Origin: JAPSGB01 sp963775185
GTDB lineage: Bacteria; Myxococcota_A; Polyangia; Polyangiales; Polyangiaceae
DNA length: 64,000 nt
Direction of reading: 5' to 3'
Assembly (NCBI GenBank): GCA_963775185.1
Contig: CAVZIE010000031.1
Location: forward strand, 744,001 to 808,000
Shown: piece by piece, positions 8,056-16,739 of the stretch
Position numbering within the stretch: position 1 is the first letter of the stretch
How the letters are laid out: every line of letters starts with the position of its first letter
The notes under the pieces: generated by a model
Told to the model about the DNA's origin: nothing
What the model saw: only the letters and a program-made list of their open reading frames with translations
Database searches by the model: none
Program-made: the position numbers and the translations under genes

Positions 8056-8565
8056 ATGTCGCGGAGGCGCATCGTCGCGGTGATCGGCAACGGCGCGGCT
8101 CCCGCCGCGCACGCGCGCATCGCCGAGGAGCTGGGCCGGCGGATCGTCGAGCACGGCTTTCGTGTCGTGAGCGGCGGGCTCGGCGGAGTGATGGAAGCGG
8201 CGTCGCGCGGCGCGCACTCGGCCGCGGCTTATCGCGAGGGCGACGTGATCGGCATCCTGCCGGGCGGCGACGCCGATCGCGCGAACGCGCACGTGGACAT
8301 CGCGATCCCGACCAACATGGGCTTCGCGCGCAACGTGCTCGTCGTCGCGACCGCGGACGCGGTCATCGCGGTGGGCGGCGGCTCGGGCACGCTCACGGAG
8401 ATGGCCATGGCCTGGCAGCTCGGCAAGCTCGTCGTCGGCATCGACGTGGACGGCTGGAGCGCGCGCCTCGCCGGAACCGCCCTCGACGACAAGCGCGGCG
8501 ACACCGTGCTCGCCGCCCGCGACGCGGCCCACGCCGTGGAGCTCGTCGCCGCGCGCCTGACCTGA
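8056..8565 (+). CDS. LOG/SLOG-fold nucleotide-binding protein (TIGR00725-like)
   Basis: 169 residues with a Rossmann-like SLOG fold: VVSGGLGGVMEAASRGAH (nucleotide-binding loop) and IAVGGGSGTLTEMAMAW (the second, PGGxGTxxE-type loop with Glu). This matches the TIGR00725 branch near the lysine-decarboxylase-like/LOG families, some of which release cytokinin bases from ribotides while others bind NAD- or ADP-ribose-like signals. The family gives a nucleotide ligand, not a pathway. It starts three bases after the ferredoxin stop, with GGGAG upstream as a plausible ribosome-binding site. Confidence 0.82.
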   Translation: MSRRRIVAVIGNGAAPAAHARIAEELGRRIVEHGFRVVSGGLGGVMEAASRGAHSAAAYREGDVIGILPGGDADRANAHVDIAIPTNMGFARNVLVVATADAVIAVGGGSGTLTEMAMAWQLGKLVVGIDVDGWSARLAGTALDDKRGDTVLAARDAAHAVELVAARLT

Positions 8566-8643
8566 AGGGGATGCCGGTCTGAGAAGTCCCCTCGATTCCA
8601 GGCGGAGAAAAACGCGGAACCGATTCGGGTTCGATGCCGATCC

Positions 8644-9027
8644 ATGGGGATGGCACAGGAAGGGCGGAAGGGCGGAAGATTTGGGGATGGGACGGACGAA
8701 GTGATCGGTGCACTGATCGAGGTGCACCGCCATCTCGGCGCAGGGTTGATGGAATCTGCCTACGAGGCCTGTCTGTGCGCCGAGTTGGCCGAACGAGGGG
8801 TCCACGTCGAGCGACAACGACCGCTGCCGATCAACTACAAGGGTGTGCACCTTGATTCTGGATCCTCGACCTCGTCGTTGGACATCGCATCCTCCGCGAG
8901 CTGAAGGCGGCCCCGCGCTTGCTCCCGATTCATGAGGTTCAGGTCATCACCTACCTGCGACTTTCACGCCTGCCCGTTGGCTTGCTCGTCAACTTCAACG
9001 TCACCGCCCTGCGGAAAACCCAATGAG
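8644..9027 (+). pseudogene. GxxExxY protein (PD-(D/E)XK_3 family), frameshifted
   Basis: The first frame encodes the family signature GLMESAYEACL (G-x-x-E-x-x-Y) after VIGALIEVHRHLG and runs to about 8852 (INYKGVHL). The homologous continuation is in another frame from about 8860: ILDLVVGHRILRELKAAPRL, then LLPIHEVQVITYLRL and VGLLVNFNV, ending at TGA 9025. The D...ELK residues expected of the nuclease-like core are in the second part. A frame change, probably with a small deletion, disrupts the gene. Family function is unknown. The gene sits inside the nested inverted repeats of the 8569-9169 unit. Confidence 0.75.
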
Positions 9028-9038
9028 GGGATTTCTCA

Positions 9039-9169
9039 GGATGCCGGTCCGAACGCCGCGCAACCCTGGCAAGCCTTCCGTCCTTCCGCCCTTCCTGTGC
9101 CTCTCGATCGTCAAGCGCCGCACCGCGACGTCGTCGCGCCGCGGGGGATTCCGCGCCGGACCGGCATCC
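9039..9169. repeat. 131-base element with perfect 12-base inverted ends
   Basis: GGATGCCGGTCC at 9039-9050 and GGACCGGCATCC at 9158-9169 are perfect inverted repeats. The right end extends as TTCCGCGCCGGACCGGCATCC-type sequence from 9149, the family consensus. There is no coding capacity. It may be a MITE-like element or a REP pair, and it forms the right flank of the GxxExxY unit. Confidence 0.6.
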
Positions 9170-9253
9170 AGACCATATCGAAAAACCTGAATATCGCAGC
9201 GGCCCGCGGCGATGGGCTTCCGTCCGGCGGGCTGACGGCGCATACCTCCCGGC

Positions 9254-10183
9254 GTGGCGGACGTCGCGGTGCGGGCGCGCGCGCTGGTCAAGCGCTACGG
9301 CGACTTCGAGGCGGTGCGTGGCATCGACTTCAGCGTGGAGCGTGGCCAGTGCTTCGGCTTCCTGGGCCCCAACGGCGCCGGCAAGACCTCGACCATGCGC
9401 ATGGTGCAGGCGATCAGCGCGCCCAGCGGGGGCACGCTCGAGGTGCTGGGGCTCGATCCGGTGCGGGACGGCAAGCGCGTGCGCGCGCGCATCGGCGTGT
9501 GCTCGCAGGACGACAACCTGGACCCGGATCTCGACGTCCGCGAAAACCTCCTGGTGTACGGCAGCTACTTCCCGCAACCGCGCCGTGCCACGGCGCAGCG
9601 GGCGGACGAGCTGCTCGCGTTCGTGGCGCTGACGGAGAAGCGCACACGCCAGATCGCGGAGCTGAGCGGCGGGATGAAGCGCCGGCTGATGATCGCGCGC
9701 GCGCTGGTAAACGAGCCCGAGATGGTGATCCTGGACGAGCCCACGACGGGCCTCGATCCGCAGGCGCGTCACCTGATCTGGCAGAAGCTGCGCGAGCTGT
9801 CCGAGCGCGGCGTGACGATGCTGCTCACGACGCACTACATGGACGAGGCCGAGCGCCTGTGCGACCGGATCGTGATCATGGACGAGGGGCGGATCCTCGA
9901 CGAGGGCTCGCCGCGCGAGCTCATCGAGCGCCACGTCGGTGGGGAGGTCGTCGAGCTGCGCGTCCCGGTCGAGCGCGAGGGCGCGGTGCTGGACGGGCTC
10001 GATCTGTCCGGCGTGCGCGGCGAGCGCGCCGGTGACACGCGGGCGTTCTTCCTGGCGCGCCGCAGCGAGCTCGCCGATCGGCTGGTCGAGCGCGCGCGGG
10101 CGGTGGGTGTCGCCTGCCTGGTGCGGAACGCCACGCTCGAGGACGTGTTCCTGGGCCTGACGGGGCGGGAGCTCGACGAATGA
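9254..10183 (+). CDS. ABC-2 exporter ATPase, NodI/CcmA type
   Basis: 309-residue ATP-binding subunit. Walker A is GPNGAGKT at residues 38-45, the signature is LSGGM at 137-141, and Walker B with its catalytic Glu is VILDEP at 158-163, followed by TTGLDP and an H-loop TTHYMDE. A C-terminal extension of about 75 residues (from EVVELRVPVE) is typical of the drug/polysaccharide-export branch. I chose GTG 9254, where similarity to the family begins. It is coupled to the permease by an ATGA overlap. The pair likely exports a lipid, glycan or drug-like molecule; the substrate is unknown. Confidence 0.92.
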   Translation: MADVAVRARALVKRYGDFEAVRGIDFSVERGQCFGFLGPNGAGKTSTMRMVQAISAPSGGTLEVLGLDPVRDGKRVRARIGVCSQDDNLDPDLDVRENLLVYGSYFPQPRRATAQRADELLAFVALTEKRTRQIAELSGGMKRRLMIARALVNEPEMVILDEPTTGLDPQARHLIWQKLRELSERGVTMLLTTHYMDEAERLCDRIVIMDEGRILDEGSPRELIERHVGGEVVELRVPVEREGAVLDGLDLSGVRGERAGDTRAFFLARRSELADRLVERARAVGVACLVRNATLEDVFLGLTGRELDE

Positions 10184-10953
10184 GCGAACCGGCCGGGTTC
10201 GCCCTGGGCGCGTGGCACGTGACGGCGCGCAACCTGCGCGTGTGGCGGCACTACGCGCTGTCGAGCGCCATCGGCAACTTCGGCGAGCCGCTGCTGTATC
10301 TGCTCGCGCTCGGCTTCGGCCTCGGACGCATCGTCCCCGAGCTCGGCGGCATGAGCTACGCGGCGTTCATCGCGCCGGGTCTGGTCGTCTCCACGGTGAT
10401 GTACACGGCGACGTTCGAGGGCACGTTCGGCAGCTACACGCGCCTCGCCAGCCAGAAGACCTACGACGCGCTGCTGGCAACGCCCATCAGCATCGGCGAG
10501 CTGGTCGCCGGCGAGGTGCTGTTCGGCGGGCTGAAGTCCATGTTCGGCGCCGTCGCGGTGCTGATCGTGATCACGGCGTTCGGCCTCGTGCCGTCGTGGC
10601 TCGCGCTCTTGACGATTCCGCTCGGCTTCGCCGCGGGGCTGATGTTCACGGCAATGGCGATGGTCGTGGCGAGCCTGAGCAAGAGCTACGAGTTCTTCAA
10701 CTACTACTTCACGCTCGTGATCGCGCCCATGTTCCTGTTCAGCGGCATCTTCTTCCCGCTGGACAAGATGCCGCCATGGGTCGGCGTGGCGGCGCAGGTG
10801 ATGCCGCTGACGCACGTCGTCGCGATCTCGCGCGCCCTCGTGCGCGGCACGTCCGCCGCTGCGATCCCGTGGCACGGCGCGGCGATCGCCGGTTTCCTGG
10901 CGATCGCCTACGCGCTGTGCGCCACGTTGATGGCGCGCCGGCTCAGGATCTGA
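10180..10953 (+). CDS. ABC-2 exporter permease, NodJ type
   Basis: 257-residue integral membrane subunit with about six hydrophobic segments. The conserved ABC-2 features are visible: RNLRVWRHYA before the first span, PLLYLLALGFGLG, the KTYDALLATPIS coupling region and the FLFSGIFFPLDKMP motif near the fifth span. It overlaps the ATPase gene by four bases (ATGA). The two subunits would dimerise to form the complete exporter. Strong resemblance to NodJ does not by itself indicate Nod-factor export. Confidence 0.92.
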   Translation: MSEPAGFALGAWHVTARNLRVWRHYALSSAIGNFGEPLLYLLALGFGLGRIVPELGGMSYAAFIAPGLVVSTVMYTATFEGTFGSYTRLASQKTYDALLATPISIGELVAGEVLFGGLKSMFGAVAVLIVITAFGLVPSWLALLTIPLGFAAGLMFTAMAMVVASLSKSYEFFNYYFTLVIAPMFLFSGIFFPLDKMPPWVGVAAQVMPLTHVVAISRALVRGTSAAAIPWHGAAIAGFLAIAYALCATLMARRLRI

Positions 10954-11691
10954 TCACGGGCCCGCGTCGGCGCCCGGGCCGCCCTGGCAGCGCCAGCTGC
11001 CGCCGAAGCAGGCGCAGCCGCCGTTGCCGTACTGGCAGATCGTGCCTTGCTGGCTGCACGTGCTGTTGTTCGCCGGCTCGGTTGCCGGGCACGTGCCGCC
11101 GTCGCCACCGCCGAGGCTGAAGCACGTGAACTGTCCCTGGTTGCACGCGCAGCGCGCGCTGCCGTAGGTGCACAGGCCCTGGCCCGAGCAGGTGTCGCCG
11201 TTCGACGGCTTTGCCGTCGGGCAGCTCGTGCAGTTCCATTGGCCTTGGAAGCACGCGCACTGCTGGGCGCCGTACGTGCACTGCAGGAAGCCGCCGCCGC
11301 CGCCGCTGGTGCACTGGCCGCTCGGCTGCGTCGGCGGACAGTTCGGGTTGTTCGTCGCGCCGGCGGAGCCGCCGCTTCCACCCGTCGCGCCGGTGCCGCC
11401 GCTTGCGCCGGTGCCGCCGGTGCCGCCGGTCGCGCCGGTGCCGCCCGTCGCGCCGGTGCCGCCCGTGCCCATGCCGGCCGCGCCGCCGCCGCCGGCCGCG
11501 CCGCCGGAGCTGGCGCCCGCGCCACCGGACGTGCCGCCCGCGCCGCTACCGGCCGTGCCGGCCGTGCCGCTGCTGCCCGAGCCACCGTCGGTGTTGCTCG
11601 GCGCGCTGCCGGTATCGCTGCTGCCGCCGCAGGCGAGAGGAATGGCGCCGAGCGCCACGGACAACGTCAAGAAAGCAAATCCCTTGTTCAT
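10954..11691 (-). CDS. Lipoprotein with Gly-rich linker and three Cys-rich repeats
   Basis: 245 residues. A lipoprotein signal peptide has lipobox IPLAC with Cys21. Residues about 30-125 are a Gly/Ser/Thr/Ala linker that probably spans periplasm or surface layers. The C-terminal part has three tandem units of a cysteine-rich pattern: CP..P...C, then C.YG...CAC..G.W.C. All cysteines are probably disulfide-bonded outside the cell. I chose ATG 11691 because GGAGGTCGCG precedes it. Function unknown; an exposed binding or structural protein is likely. Confidence 0.8.
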   Translation of the reverse strand: MNKGFAFLTLSVALGAIPLACGGSSDTGSAPSNTDGGSGSSGTAGTAGSGAGGTSGGAGASSGGAAGGGGAAGMGTGGTGATGGTGATGGTGGTGASGGTGATGGSGGSAGATNNPNCPPTQPSGQCTSGGGGGFLQCTYGAQQCACFQGQWNCTSCPTAKPSNGDTCSGQGLCTYGSARCACNQGQFTCFSLGGGDGGTCPATEPANNSTCSQQGTICQYGNGGCACFGGSWRCQGGPGADAGP

Positions 11692-11794
11692 CGCGACCTC
11701 CGTGGAGTGCGACTCTAGCACCGTGTCTGGTCGTTCCGTCGTACGATCCGCTCGCGTTGCGCGTTGCACCGCAGCGACGGCAGAACAATCCGTT

Positions 11795-12772
11795 CTACAC
11801 GGACAAGACGATCTTCCCGACGTTCGCGTTCGCCTCCATCCGCTCATGCGCCTGGCGTGCCTCGGCGAGCGGCATCACGCAGTCGATCACGGGCCGTAGC
11901 TTGCCCGCGGCCAGCATCGGCAGCGACTCGCGAATGAACGCCTGCGCGATGGCGATCTTGTCGGACACCGGACGCGCCCGCATGACCAGACCCAGGATCT
12001 GGTAGCGACGCTTGAGGAGCTGGGCCAGGTTGACGCTCGCGGTCATGCCGCCGAGCACGCCGACGACCACGCAGCGCCCGGCGACGGCCATGCACGCAGC
12101 GTGCTTGTCCCAGTATGCGCCGCCCACGAAGTCGATCACGACGTCCGCGCCGTGTCCGCCGGTCACCGACTGCACGATCCCGGCGAAGTCCTGGCTCTTG
12201 TAGTCGACGAGCGTGTCGCCGCCGAGCTCGGCCACGCGCGCCAGCTTGTCGGCGCTGCCGGCGGTCGCGATGACGTGCGCGCCGTGGCGGTGCGCGAGCT
12301 GGACCGCCGCCGAACCGACGCCGCCCGCTGCGGCGTGGATCAACACGAACTCGCGCGGGGCCAGGCGTCCGAGCGTGAACAGCGCCTCGCGTGCCGTGAG
12401 GAACGCTTCGGGCACGGCGGCGGCCTGCTCGAACGACAAGTTGTCGGGGATCGGGATCGCCATGCGTGACGGGACGGTGACGCGCCCCGCGTAGCCGCCG
12501 CCGGGCAGGAGCGCCATCACGCGCTGTCCCGGCTCGACCCCGGTCGCGCCGGGGCCGAGCGCCGACACGACGCCGGCGCACTCGAGACCGAGGATGTCGG
12601 TCGCGCCTTCCGGAGGCGGATACAAGCCGCGGCGCTGGAGCAGATCGGCGCGGTTCAGCGCCGTCGCCTTGACGTCGATCAGCAGCTCGCCCTCGCCCGC
12701 TACGGGATCGGGGACGTCCGCCAGCGTCAGCTTTTCCGGGCCGCCGGGCTCGGTAACGATGATTGCTCTCAT
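11795..12772 (-). CDS. NAD(P)H-quinone oxidoreductase, PIG3/QOR type
   Basis: 325-residue zinc-free MDR enzyme. The N-terminal catalytic domain contains KATALNRADLLQRRGLYPPP, typical of the PIG3-like branch (TIGR02824). The Rossmann domain begins at IHAAAGGVGSAAVQLAHRHGA. No structural-zinc cysteine cluster is present. The expected reaction is NADPH-dependent reduction of quinones or enones in the cytoplasm. Start ATG 12772 gives the conserved MRAIIVTEPGGPE opening. It diverges from the YncE/phosphoesterase lipoprotein gene with only about 20 bases between starts, so the promoters must overlap the coding ends. Confidence 0.9.
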   Translation of the reverse strand: MRAIIVTEPGGPEKLTLADVPDPVAGEGELLIDVKATALNRADLLQRRGLYPPPEGATDILGLECAGVVSALGPGATGVEPGQRVMALLPGGGYAGRVTVPSRMAIPIPDNLSFEQAAAVPEAFLTAREALFTLGRLAPREFVLIHAAAGGVGSAAVQLAHRHGAHVIATAGSADKLARVAELGGDTLVDYKSQDFAGIVQSVTGGHGADVVIDFVGGAYWDKHAACMAVAGRCVVVGVLGGMTASVNLAQLLKRRYQILGLVMRARPVSDKIAIAQAFIRESLPMLAAGKLRPVIDCVMPLAEARQAHERMEANANVGKIVLSV

Positions 12773-12793
12773 GGGCGCGGTATGATGCCACCC

Positions 12794-15505
12794 ATGCGAC
12801 CTTCGTGGGGACTCGTCGGTGTGATCGCGCTCGGATTCGTGGCCGCGTGCGGCAGCGGTGACTCGTCGGGTGGCGGCAAGCCAGGCGAGGGGCCCGGCAC
12901 GTGCGACGCGGACCAGGCGCAGAACGCACTCTTCGACGCCACCGGCGAGCCCTCCTGCGTGCTCGCGTGCGACCAGTGCCCCGACGAGACCACGACGCCC
13001 TGGACCTGCAGCGCGCTCGGCAAGTGGTCGTCGCTCGCGCACGACTGCTCGGACAGCGCGTGCGGCAAGTGGGACGCGACGTACCCCGAGCCGCAGCAAG
13101 GCAAGTGCACGGCGAGCGAGCCGTCCGGCGCGGCCGTCGCCAAGACGAGCCCGACGGACAAGCCCGTGGTCTTGCCCGACGGTCGGCGACTGCAGCCGGC
13201 GGGCGTCGAACGCGTGCTCGACGACGCGAACCTGCAGGGCACGTTCCCGGCGTCGGCGCTGTGGTTGCCGGGCACGCACCTGCTGGCCGTCAGCGACAAC
13301 GGCTACGCCGATCACGCCTTGCGCATCCTCGACGCCGACAAGCTCGCCGCGAACCAGGATCCGATCGTGAGCGAGGTGCCATTCACCTCACCGGACTCGC
13401 TGAACTACGGGCTCGCGCTCGCGGCGGACGGTACGCTGTACGCCGCGAGCGGCGCGCCGGACTCGGTGATCCGCGCGTTCACGGTGGACGCCACGAGCGG
13501 CAAGATCACGCGCGACGCGACCCGGGACATCGCGGTCGAGAACGCGAAGGCCGGCGACGTGTTTCCGGCCGGGATCGCCATCTCGCCCGACGGCACGCGC
13601 CTCGCCGTGGCCCAGGCGCAGCAGCACGTGCTGCTCGTCTATAGCCTCGACGCCGGCGACTACGCGACGAAGCTCGCCGCCGTCGATCTGGGCGGCAAGG
13701 GCGCCGAGTTGCTCGCGACACGCTTCGATCCGGCGTCGAGCGACGTCGTGTACGTGACGGCCTGGAATGGCGCGCGCTTGTTCGAGGTGGATCTCGCCGA
13801 TCTGGCGACGCCCGCGATCCGCGAGATCCCGACCGGGCAACAGCCCGAGCAGATCGCGTTCATCTCCGCATCGCACCTGGTGGTGTCGAACTCGCAGTCC
13901 GACAGCCTGAGCGTCGTGGACCGCGCGAGCGCGAAGGTCGACGCGACGATCCCGGTGGACGCGAACGACACGCTCCACGGCGAGGCGCCGAGCGCGCTCG
14001 CGTGGGACGCCGCGACGAGCCGCTTGTACGTCACCCTCGCCGGCGCGAACGGCGTCGCGGTGTTCCACGTGACCGACAACGGCGCGGGCGCCGCGCCGAC
14101 CTTCGACGCCAAGGGCGTGCTGCCCACCGGCTGGTGGCCGACCGCGGTGCTGGTGCCGGACGTGCCGCCGACCGACGCGCTCGCCAACTCGCTGGTGGTG
14201 CTGGCCGGTCGCGGTCACGGCATCGGCCCCGAGACGATCCCGCAGGGCTTCGCCTCGGGCGTGAACGGCTCGCGTATGAAGGGCAGCGCGCAGATCATCG
14301 ACAAGATCGACGACGCGACGGTAGCCGCGGCCACCAGCGACTGGCAAGCGACCGGCGACGTCGCCGGCCTCGACGGCCGCCCGACGGTGAGCTGTCCCGA
14401 CGGCGCGGACTACGACTTTCCCGTGCCCGCCACCAACGACAACGGGCCGAGCGCGCTCCTCAAGCACATCGTGTTCATCGTGCGGGAGAACAAGACCTTC
14501 GACGCGATCATGGGCGACGTGCCCGGGCTCGACGGCGACCCGAAGCTTGTGATGGCGCCCGGGAAGATGGACCAGGTGTGGGGCAACATCCGCAAGATTG
14601 CCCATGATTTTTCCCATGCCGACAACTTCTACGAAGACGCCGAGCAGTCGATCCAGGGTCACTACTGGACGGTGAACGGCCGCAGCAGCGACTTCATCGA
14701 GCGCACCTGGCTCTCGATCTGGGGACGCCACACCCGGCCACTGCCCGAGAGCGCGTCGGCGGACGTTCGACCCGAGGAGGGCGGCCTGTTCAAGTGGCTC
14801 GACGACAATCAAGTCGCCTACGACAACATGGGCGAGCTGTACGGCGCGGGCGTGCAGGATCCCGGCTACGGCATCGTCAACACGAGCGGTACGCAAGCCG
14901 ACACCAAGGGCGCCTGCTACGTCGCCGCCCGCGCGCGCGAGCTGTGCGACATGAAGCCGTTCACCTACGTCTGGCTCGTCAACGATCACACCCTCGGCGC
15001 GCAGGCCGGCTCACCGAACCCTGGTCTGATGATCGCCGTGAACGACGAGGCGACGGGCATGATCGTCGACGGCATCAGCCACAGCCCGATGTGGAAGGAC
15101 ACGCTGATCGTGGTCGTCGAGGACGACCCGTCCGACGGCGCCGACCACGTGGACGCGCACCGCTCGATCGCCGTGTTCGCGTCGCCGTGGGTCAAGCGCG
15201 ACTACGTCTCGAAGACGCACTTCGACATCTCGAGCGTCCACAAGCTGTTCGCCCACATCCTGGGCATCCCGTACCACAACCGCGCCGTGGCCCACGCCGC
15301 GCTGCCGCTCGATCTATTCACGTCTACGCCGGACTACACACCGTACGACTACCTGCCGCGCACGTACACCGACGTCTCGTGCAACCCCCAGGGCACGCAG
15401 AACGCCCTGGAGGCGCAGGGCTGGGACTTCAGCGAACCAGACGACCAGCCTGGCCTCGACGCCCAGGTGTGGCGCATGCTCCACGACAACAGCGGCGCCG
15501 ACTGA
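12794..15505 (+). CDS. Lipoprotein: YncE-like propeller plus phosphoesterase domain
   Basis: About 903 residues. Signal peptide with lipobox VAAC, Cys19. A cysteine-rich segment follows (about 28-105), then a seven-bladed YVTN/YncE-like propeller (about 125-470: LALAADGTLYAAS, IAISPDGTRLAVA, SDSLSVVDRASAKV). The C-terminal half (about 555-890) is a phosphoesterase/alkaline-phosphatase-like domain (HIVFIVRENKTFDAIMGD, DNFYEDAEQSIQGHYW, VVEDDPSDGADHVDAHRS). Such bifunctional proteins are common in environmental bacteria; the substrate may be a surface phospholipid or organophosphate. ATG codons at 12782 and 12785 are alternative starts, but 12794 gives the best signal peptide. Confidence 0.85.
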   Translation: MRPSWGLVGVIALGFVAACGSGDSSGGGKPGEGPGTCDADQAQNALFDATGEPSCVLACDQCPDETTTPWTCSALGKWSSLAHDCSDSACGKWDATYPEPQQGKCTASEPSGAAVAKTSPTDKPVVLPDGRRLQPAGVERVLDDANLQGTFPASALWLPGTHLLAVSDNGYADHALRILDADKLAANQDPIVSEVPFTSPDSLNYGLALAADGTLYAASGAPDSVIRAFTVDATSGKITRDATRDIAVENAKAGDVFPAGIAISPDGTRLAVAQAQQHVLLVYSLDAGDYATKLAAVDLGGKGAELLATRFDPASSDVVYVTAWNGARLFEVDLADLATPAIREIPTGQQPEQIAFISASHLVVSNSQSDSLSVVDRASAKVDATIPVDANDTLHGEAPSALAWDAATSRLYVTLAGANGVAVFHVTDNGAGAAPTFDAKGVLPTGWWPTAVLVPDVPPTDALANSLVVLAGRGHGIGPETIPQGFASGVNGSRMKGSAQIIDKIDDATVAAATSDWQATGDVAGLDGRPTVSCPDGADYDFPVPATNDNGPSALLKHIVFIVRENKTFDAIMGDVPGLDGDPKLVMAPGKMDQVWGNIRKIAHDFSHADNFYEDAEQSIQGHYWTVNGRSSDFIERTWLSIWGRHTRPLPESASADVRPEEGGLFKWLDDNQVAYDNMGELYGAGVQDPGYGIVNTSGTQADTKGACYVAARARELCDMKPFTYVWLVNDHTLGAQAGSPNPGLMIAVNDEATGMIVDGISHSPMWKDTLIVVVEDDPSDGADHVDAHRSIAVFASPWVKRDYVSKTHFDISSVHKLFAHILGIPYHNRAVAHAALPLDLFTSTPDYTPYDYLPRTYTDVSCNPQGTQNALEAQGWDFSEPDDQPGLDAQVWRMLHDNSGAD

Positions 15506-15543
15506 CGCCACCAGGAGGTGAGAGGCGCTGGCGCAGCGCGCGC

Positions 15544-15564
15544 TTCCGCGCCGGATCGGCATTC
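15544..15564 (-). repeat. Dispersed palindromic repeat, single copy
   Basis: TTCCGCGCCGGATCGGCATT matches the family consensus with one substitution in the core. It lies between two convergent genes and overlaps the stop codon of the esterase lipoprotein. Confidence 0.55.
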
Positions 15565-16654
15565 ACATCTGGGACTTGAAGAAGTCCCAGGTGAGCTTCG
15601 TCGCATCCTCGAACTGGGTGCCGCCGCCGTACAGGCCGTAGACGTGTCCGGCCCAGCCGTGGCCCATGCCGGTGAAGCTGCACAACACGACCTGACCGCC
15701 GGGCGGGCAGTTCTTGTTGTACTCGCACGTGCCGCCCTTCACGCTCACCGTGTCCACGTCCGTGGAGCAGCCATTGTGCTTGGCCCAGTAGTCTCGCGCC
15801 TGCACGCCGCACGCGTAGCCGATCAGCGGATCGGCGGTCCCGTGGAGGATCATCACCGGCGTCGGTCCCGCCACACACCCGGCGGGTGGGCCGCCGCCCG
15901 ACGCCGGCGCGACGGCACGCACCAGATCCGGGCGCAGGCAGGCGATGTCGTTCGCGAAGTAGCCGCCCATGCTGAAGCCGGTGGCAAACACGCGAGCGCG
16001 ATCGACGCACTGGGACTGGTCGACGGCGTCGATCATCGCCTGCACGAAGCCGAGATCGTCGTTCTTGCCGGACGTGAAGACGCCGGCGCCGCACACGCCG
16101 GTGCCGACGTTCCACGTGGTTCCGATGCCGTCGGGGAAGGCGACCACGAAGCCCTCCTGGTCGGCGAGCGTGGTGTAGTCGGTGAGCTGGCGCATGGCGT
16201 CGCCGTTCATCGTGAAGCCGTGATCCGCGAATACCAGCGGCGCGGGCACGTGTGGATCGAGTCCGGTCGGGACGTACAGCTCGTACGTGCGCTTCAACGC
16301 GCCGACGCTCACGCTCTGGTTCGACAGGCCCGGCGTCAGCGGGCTCGACCCGCACTTCACGCCGGCGTCCGCGGCGCCGCCGTCGCTGCCCGCGCTGCCG
16401 CCGCCGCCCGCGCTGCTGTCGTTGCCCGCGCCGCCGCCGCTGCCCGCGCTGCCGCCGGCACCGCCGCTCGCGGAAGCGTCGCCCGCGCTGCCCCCGCTCG
16501 CGGCGCTGCCCCCGCTTCCCTCCGCGTCCGCGCCCGCCGTGCCGGCGGACGCGTCGTTGCGTGCGCCGCCGCTGTCGCTGGCGCTCGAGCCGCACGCGAT
16601 CACGACGGTGCTGGTCGCGAGAACCGCAGCGATTGCAGACGCGGCCGGCCTCAT
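15563..16654 (-). CDS. Lipoprotein esterase of the PHB depolymerase/LpqC type
   Basis: 363 residues. Lipobox VIAC, Cys21, then a Gly/Ser/Ala linker (about 27-97) and an alpha/beta-hydrolase domain. The nucleophile is Ser228 in GFSMGG. ILHGTADPLIGY supplies the probable acid-region Asp, and GMGHGW the His. It resembles polyhydroxybutyrate depolymerases, LpqC and feruloyl/acetyl-xylan esterases, so it probably cleaves an ester polymer outside the cell. A paralogue with the same architecture is at 38936-40030. It converges on the phosphoesterase lipoprotein gene. Confidence 0.85.
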   Translation of the reverse strand: MRPAASAIAAVLATSTVVIACGSSASDSGGARNDASAGTAGADAEGSGGSAASGGSAGDASASGGAGGSAGSGGGAGNDSSAGGGGSAGSDGGAADAGVKCGSSPLTPGLSNQSVSVGALKRTYELYVPTGLDPHVPAPLVFADHGFTMNGDAMRQLTDYTTLADQEGFVVAFPDGIGTTWNVGTGVCGAGVFTSGKNDDLGFVQAMIDAVDQSQCVDRARVFATGFSMGGYFANDIACLRPDLVRAVAPASGGGPPAGCVAGPTPVMILHGTADPLIGYACGVQARDYWAKHNGCSTDVDTVSVKGGTCEYNKNCPPGGQVVLCSFTGMGHGWAGHVYGLYGGGTQFEDATKLTWDFFKSQM

Positions 16655-16739
16655 TCGCGGAGAGTAGCGGCGCCCGGCCGGTCGGTCCAGTCGCGCGGGG
16701 CGCCGGCGATCGCGCGCTGAGATCGCCGGCGTCTAGCGC

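Larger units (their letters stand above)
8569..9169. mobile_element. Inverted-repeat-bounded unit carrying a broken GxxExxY gene
   Basis: The outer ends are GGATGCCGGTCT (8569-8580) and GGACCGGCATCC (9158-9169), inverted with one mismatch. Inside them a 27-base block at 8652-8678 (GGCACAGGAAGGGCGG...) is repeated in inverted orientation at 9075-9101 with one mismatch. The GxxExxY pseudogene lies between the inner repeats. Nested inverted ends around a nuclease-fold gene suggest a small mobile unit or its remains. No transposase is present, so movement would need help in trans. No target-site duplication could be identified with confidence. Confidence 0.5.
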
